This document shows positions 4,711 to 6,565 of a DNA stretch of 6,565 nt, piece by piece (within the stretch, counting starts at the first letter, position 1; every line of letters starts with the position of its first letter). This DNA comes from Caldifarciminota bacterium. Lineage in GTDB: Bacteria; Hydrothermota; UBA3072; WFRC01. The stretch covers positions 1 to 6,565 of the forward strand of contig WFRC01000203.1 in the NCBI GenBank assembly GCA_015486685.1, in the 5' to 3' direction. The notes under the pieces are model-generated. The model searched no databases. It saw only the letters and a program-made list of their open reading frames with translations, and was not told the origin of the DNA. The position numbers and the translations under genes are program-made.

Positions 4711-6565
4711 TCATTTTATTACTCCTACAGCATCTCTTTTTACATCAATAAGTCCACCATTCTTATCAGTAAAGAATGCTACATATACATATATTCCGCT
4801 ACCATGAAATCTCCCTGTTTCACTTAATCCATTCCATTTTATTGAATATTCACCCTTTGCATTTATATCATAATTTCTTACAGGAATGGCTACAACATCC
4901 CCGGCAAGGTCATATATTTTTAGTGTAAGTCTTCCAGGTGAAGGTGCTGCAAAAACAATAGTTGTTCCATCTTTAAGATTGAAGGGATTTCTGGTTAAAT
5001 ATAAAGAAAAAGTAGTAGGCAAAATTCTTCTATCAATACCTAAATCATAGGTAGAAAGGTGGTTAACCAATAAAGTTATAGTATTCGAATCCGTGTTTAC
5101 TTCTCCTGCTGATGCCTTCACCCATCTATTTTTATCATAGAAGAAGGGAGAGAGAGAATCTTCGGAGAAATTGGTAGTATCAATCTCAAAGTCTGTATAT
5201 GCTAATACCATTGTTACAGGTTTATGGAAAATGAGACCTTCAGGCTCAAATTTGTGCGCAATTCTGAGGAGTTTGACGGAATCATTTGAAGGAGGAATAA
5301 TCTCTTCTGGTGTAAGTTTTTTTATAGTAATCTTTGTGGGAGATGATAAAGCCCCTGGTGGAATATCAAGCATTGTTCCATCCGGGGATATAATCTTTCC
5401 TCCCCCTCTTCCAATGACCTGAGATACTTCTGACAATTTATAAGTAATAATTACAGATTCGGTATCTGTATTGTCCAATTTATCAATAGCTTTTATCAAA
5501 ATATGATTTTCTCCTTCAATAAGATGTAGCCTCTGACTAAATGCATTGTCCTCATTCTTAATAGATATAGGCGATGTTAAAATTGAATTTCCATTTTTAT
5601 CTTTCATTGTAATCACCACATTCTGGACACCCATAGTATCAGGATAATCGTGATATTTTCCCTGTATTACAATATTGTCTGTGTATACCTCTCCATTTAG
5701 AGAATCACCCTTTGATGGATTAGGAAATACTTTTACAACATCAATGTTCGGTTTTGTAGTATCACCAACAATTACAATATTTTTCTCCCAGATGTTGTTC
5801 GCATCGTCGTTTACCTCTATATGAATTTTATTAATTCCTTTCTGAAGTGTTAGAGGTGTTGAAAATGTATCCGAGATATTCGTGATTATTACAGGGCTCT
5901 TTCCAATATAATTTCCAGATGTATCTTTTACAATTATTGTTATCTTTTTTACTCTATTTGTTGTATCTAAGACATTCTCTTTTAAAATTATATATTCACC
6001 AGGCACTTCTCCATTCAGGGAATCTGGGCCACCTTTAGGGAGAGGCGTGATATTCAAGGAAACAGTGGGTTTTGTATTGTCTACATAAACGCTATCTCTT
6101 ACTAAATCAGCATTCGGCACAATATCCCTGGCATTTATAATAAAGGTTTTATATCCTGTATACTCACCTGTTTGTAGATTAACAGCCCTCGTATATATAT
6201 CATCCCCTGCTACCTCATCACCATTTGTCCCATTGTCATACATTTTAAGATATGAAGTTCCATTAAGATTTATTCCATCAACCCAGATAGAATCAGGATT
6301 AAGCCCTGCTGTGTTATCTGCAACCTTTGCCTTTATTATTATTGTATCATTATCTTTTACAGAAGATTGCCCCTCAGGATATACTACTGTTACATTTTCT
6401 ATTACCGGAGGTTCTGTATCTACTGTGAAATTCAAAGATTTATATCCACCCCATATCCCTGTTGAATCCTCTCCATGGACATATACTGTATGCTGCCCCT
6501 CGGATAACCCTGAAATGGACATTAAGGTACTTGCAATCACTGAATCTGCACCAGAAGTATTTAGA
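4711..6565 (-). CDS. Large surface/secreted multidomain protein: Ig-like repeats, ZU5-like domain, C-terminal sorting domain (5'-partial)
   Basis: The frame is open to the window edge, so the N-terminus is missing; 617 residues are visible (numbered here from the edge). A GTG at 6540 is in frame but has no clear binding site and falls inside an Ig-like domain. Residues 1-48 end an Ig-like domain (DSTGIWGGYKSLNFTVD). Residues 49-163 are another Ig-like module with YDNGTNGDEVAGDDIYTR, an acidic loop seen in such domains. Residues 164-268 and 269-375 are a duplicated Ig-like unit sharing DSLNGEV. Residues 386-458 resemble ZU5 (GGKIISPDGTMLDIPPGAL, then FEPEGLIFHKPVTM), followed by VNHLSTYDLG at 500-509. 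Residues 514-617 are a FlgD-Ig/type IX-like C-terminal domain (RNPF, LTLKIYDLAGDVV, KWNGLSETGR, GSGIYVYV, ending GVIK). A cell-surface adhesive or structural role is likely; no enzyme motif is seen. The stop is 128 nt before the PorV-like gene. Confidence 0.9.
   Translation of the reverse strand, partial: LNTSGADSVIASTLMSISGLSEGQHTVYVHGEDSTGIWGGYKSLNFTVDTEPPVIENVTVVYPEGQSSVKDNDTIIIKAKVADNTAGLNPDSIWVDGINLNGTSYLKMYDNGTNGDEVAGDDIYTRAVNLQTGEYTGYKTFIINARDIVPNADLVRDSVYVDNTKPTVSLNITPLPKGGPDSLNGEVPGEYIILKENVLDTTNRVKKITIIVKDTSGNYIGKSPVIITNISDTFSTPLTLQKGINKIHIEVNDDANNIWEKNIVIVGDTTKPNIDVVKVFPNPSKGDSLNGEVYTDNIVIQGKYHDYPDTMGVQNVVITMKDKNGNSILTSPISIKNEDNAFSQRLHLIEGENHILIKAIDKLDNTDTESVIITYKLSEVSQVIGRGGGKIISPDGTMLDIPPGALSSPTKITIKKLTPEEIIPPSNDSVKLLRIAHKFEPEGLIFHKPVTMVLAYTDFEIDTTNFSEDSLSPFFYDKNRWVKASAGEVNTDSNTITLLVNHLSTYDLGIDRRILPTTFSLYLTRNPFNLKDGTTIVFAAPSPGRLTLKIYDLAGDVVAIPVRNYDINAKGEYSIKWNGLSETGRFHGSGIYVYVAFFTDKNGGLIDVKRDAVGVIK
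5440..6075 (-). repeat. Tandemly duplicated Ig-like unit within the surface protein
   Basis: Two adjacent units of about 105 residues (bases 6075-5761 and 5760-5440) align along their length. Each starts TKP, has PLPKGGPDSLNGEV or PNPSKGDSLNGEV near residue 15, VKKITIIVKD or VQNVVITMKD in the middle, then SGNYIGKSPVIITN or NGNSILTSPISIKN, and LQKGINKIHIEVND or LIEGENHILIKAID near the end. The copies have diverged, indicating an old duplication. Confidence 0.75.

Noticed and set aside
4583..4714. 44-residue N-terminal extension of the PorV-like protein
   Set aside because: The extension translates the hairpin repeat element and would bury the signal peptide; the ATG at 4582 has an ideal ribosome binding site.
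581..5422. Several plus-strand open frames of 65-122 codons (581-808, 1602-1970, 3210-3416, 4251-4448, 5171-5422)
   Set aside because: All lie opposite well-supported minus-strand genes, lack recognisable domains or good binding sites, and translate antisense versions of repeat or barrel sequence.
6538..6540. GTG as the true start of the surface protein
   Set aside because: The frame stays open to the window edge, no clear binding site precedes the GTG, and the start would cut an Ig-like domain and leave no signal peptide.

Overview
The window is AT-rich bacterial DNA with four large genes, all on the minus strand; transcription runs from high to low coordinates. Each of the three complete genes has a strong AGGAGG ribosome binding site and an N-terminal signal peptide, and all four products look like cell-envelope or secreted proteins of a diderm. 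C-terminal FlgD-like/type IX-like sorting domains, a PorV/PorQ-type outer-membrane protein and short-period repeats between genes suggest an uncultured lineage near the FCB group (WOR-3/Stahlbacteria-like candidate phyla are my best guess). No rRNA or other marker is present to confirm this.

Layout in transcription order. (1) 6565-4711: a large surface/secreted protein cut by the window edge, with Ig-like domains, a tandemly duplicated Ig-like unit, a ZU5-like domain followed by an HLS motif, and a C-terminal sorting-type domain. (2) 4710-4583: a gap filled by a 73-bp element with two G/C-rich hairpins inside a 6-bp terminal inverted repeat. (3) 4582-3656: a PorV/PorQ-family outer-membrane barrel. 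(4) A 69-bp gap with a hexanucleotide repeat. (5) 3586-2336: an outer-membrane protein of a conserved but unnamed family, with an N-terminal CxxC-containing domain and a beta barrel. (6) A 159-bp gap that may hold a decayed REP/MITE-like element. (7) 2176-65: a secreted seven-bladed SBBP-type beta-propeller protein with a CARDB-like domain, a further Ig-like domain and a C-terminal sorting domain. (8) 68-1: a heptanucleotide tandem repeat that overlaps the stop codon of the last gene and runs to the window edge. No stretch longer than 300 bases lacks a gene.

How the genes may work together: two large exported proteins carrying type IX-like C-terminal domains flank two outer-membrane barrels. 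One barrel belongs to the family of PorV, which in Bacteroidetes shuttles CTD proteins at the outer membrane. This fits a surface-protein export and attachment cluster, but no core secretion gene (PorK/L/M/N, Sov/SprA, PorU) is visible, so the link is inference. No promoter or Rho-independent terminator could be supported; the genes may be one transcript, but gaps of 69 to 159 bp leave that open.
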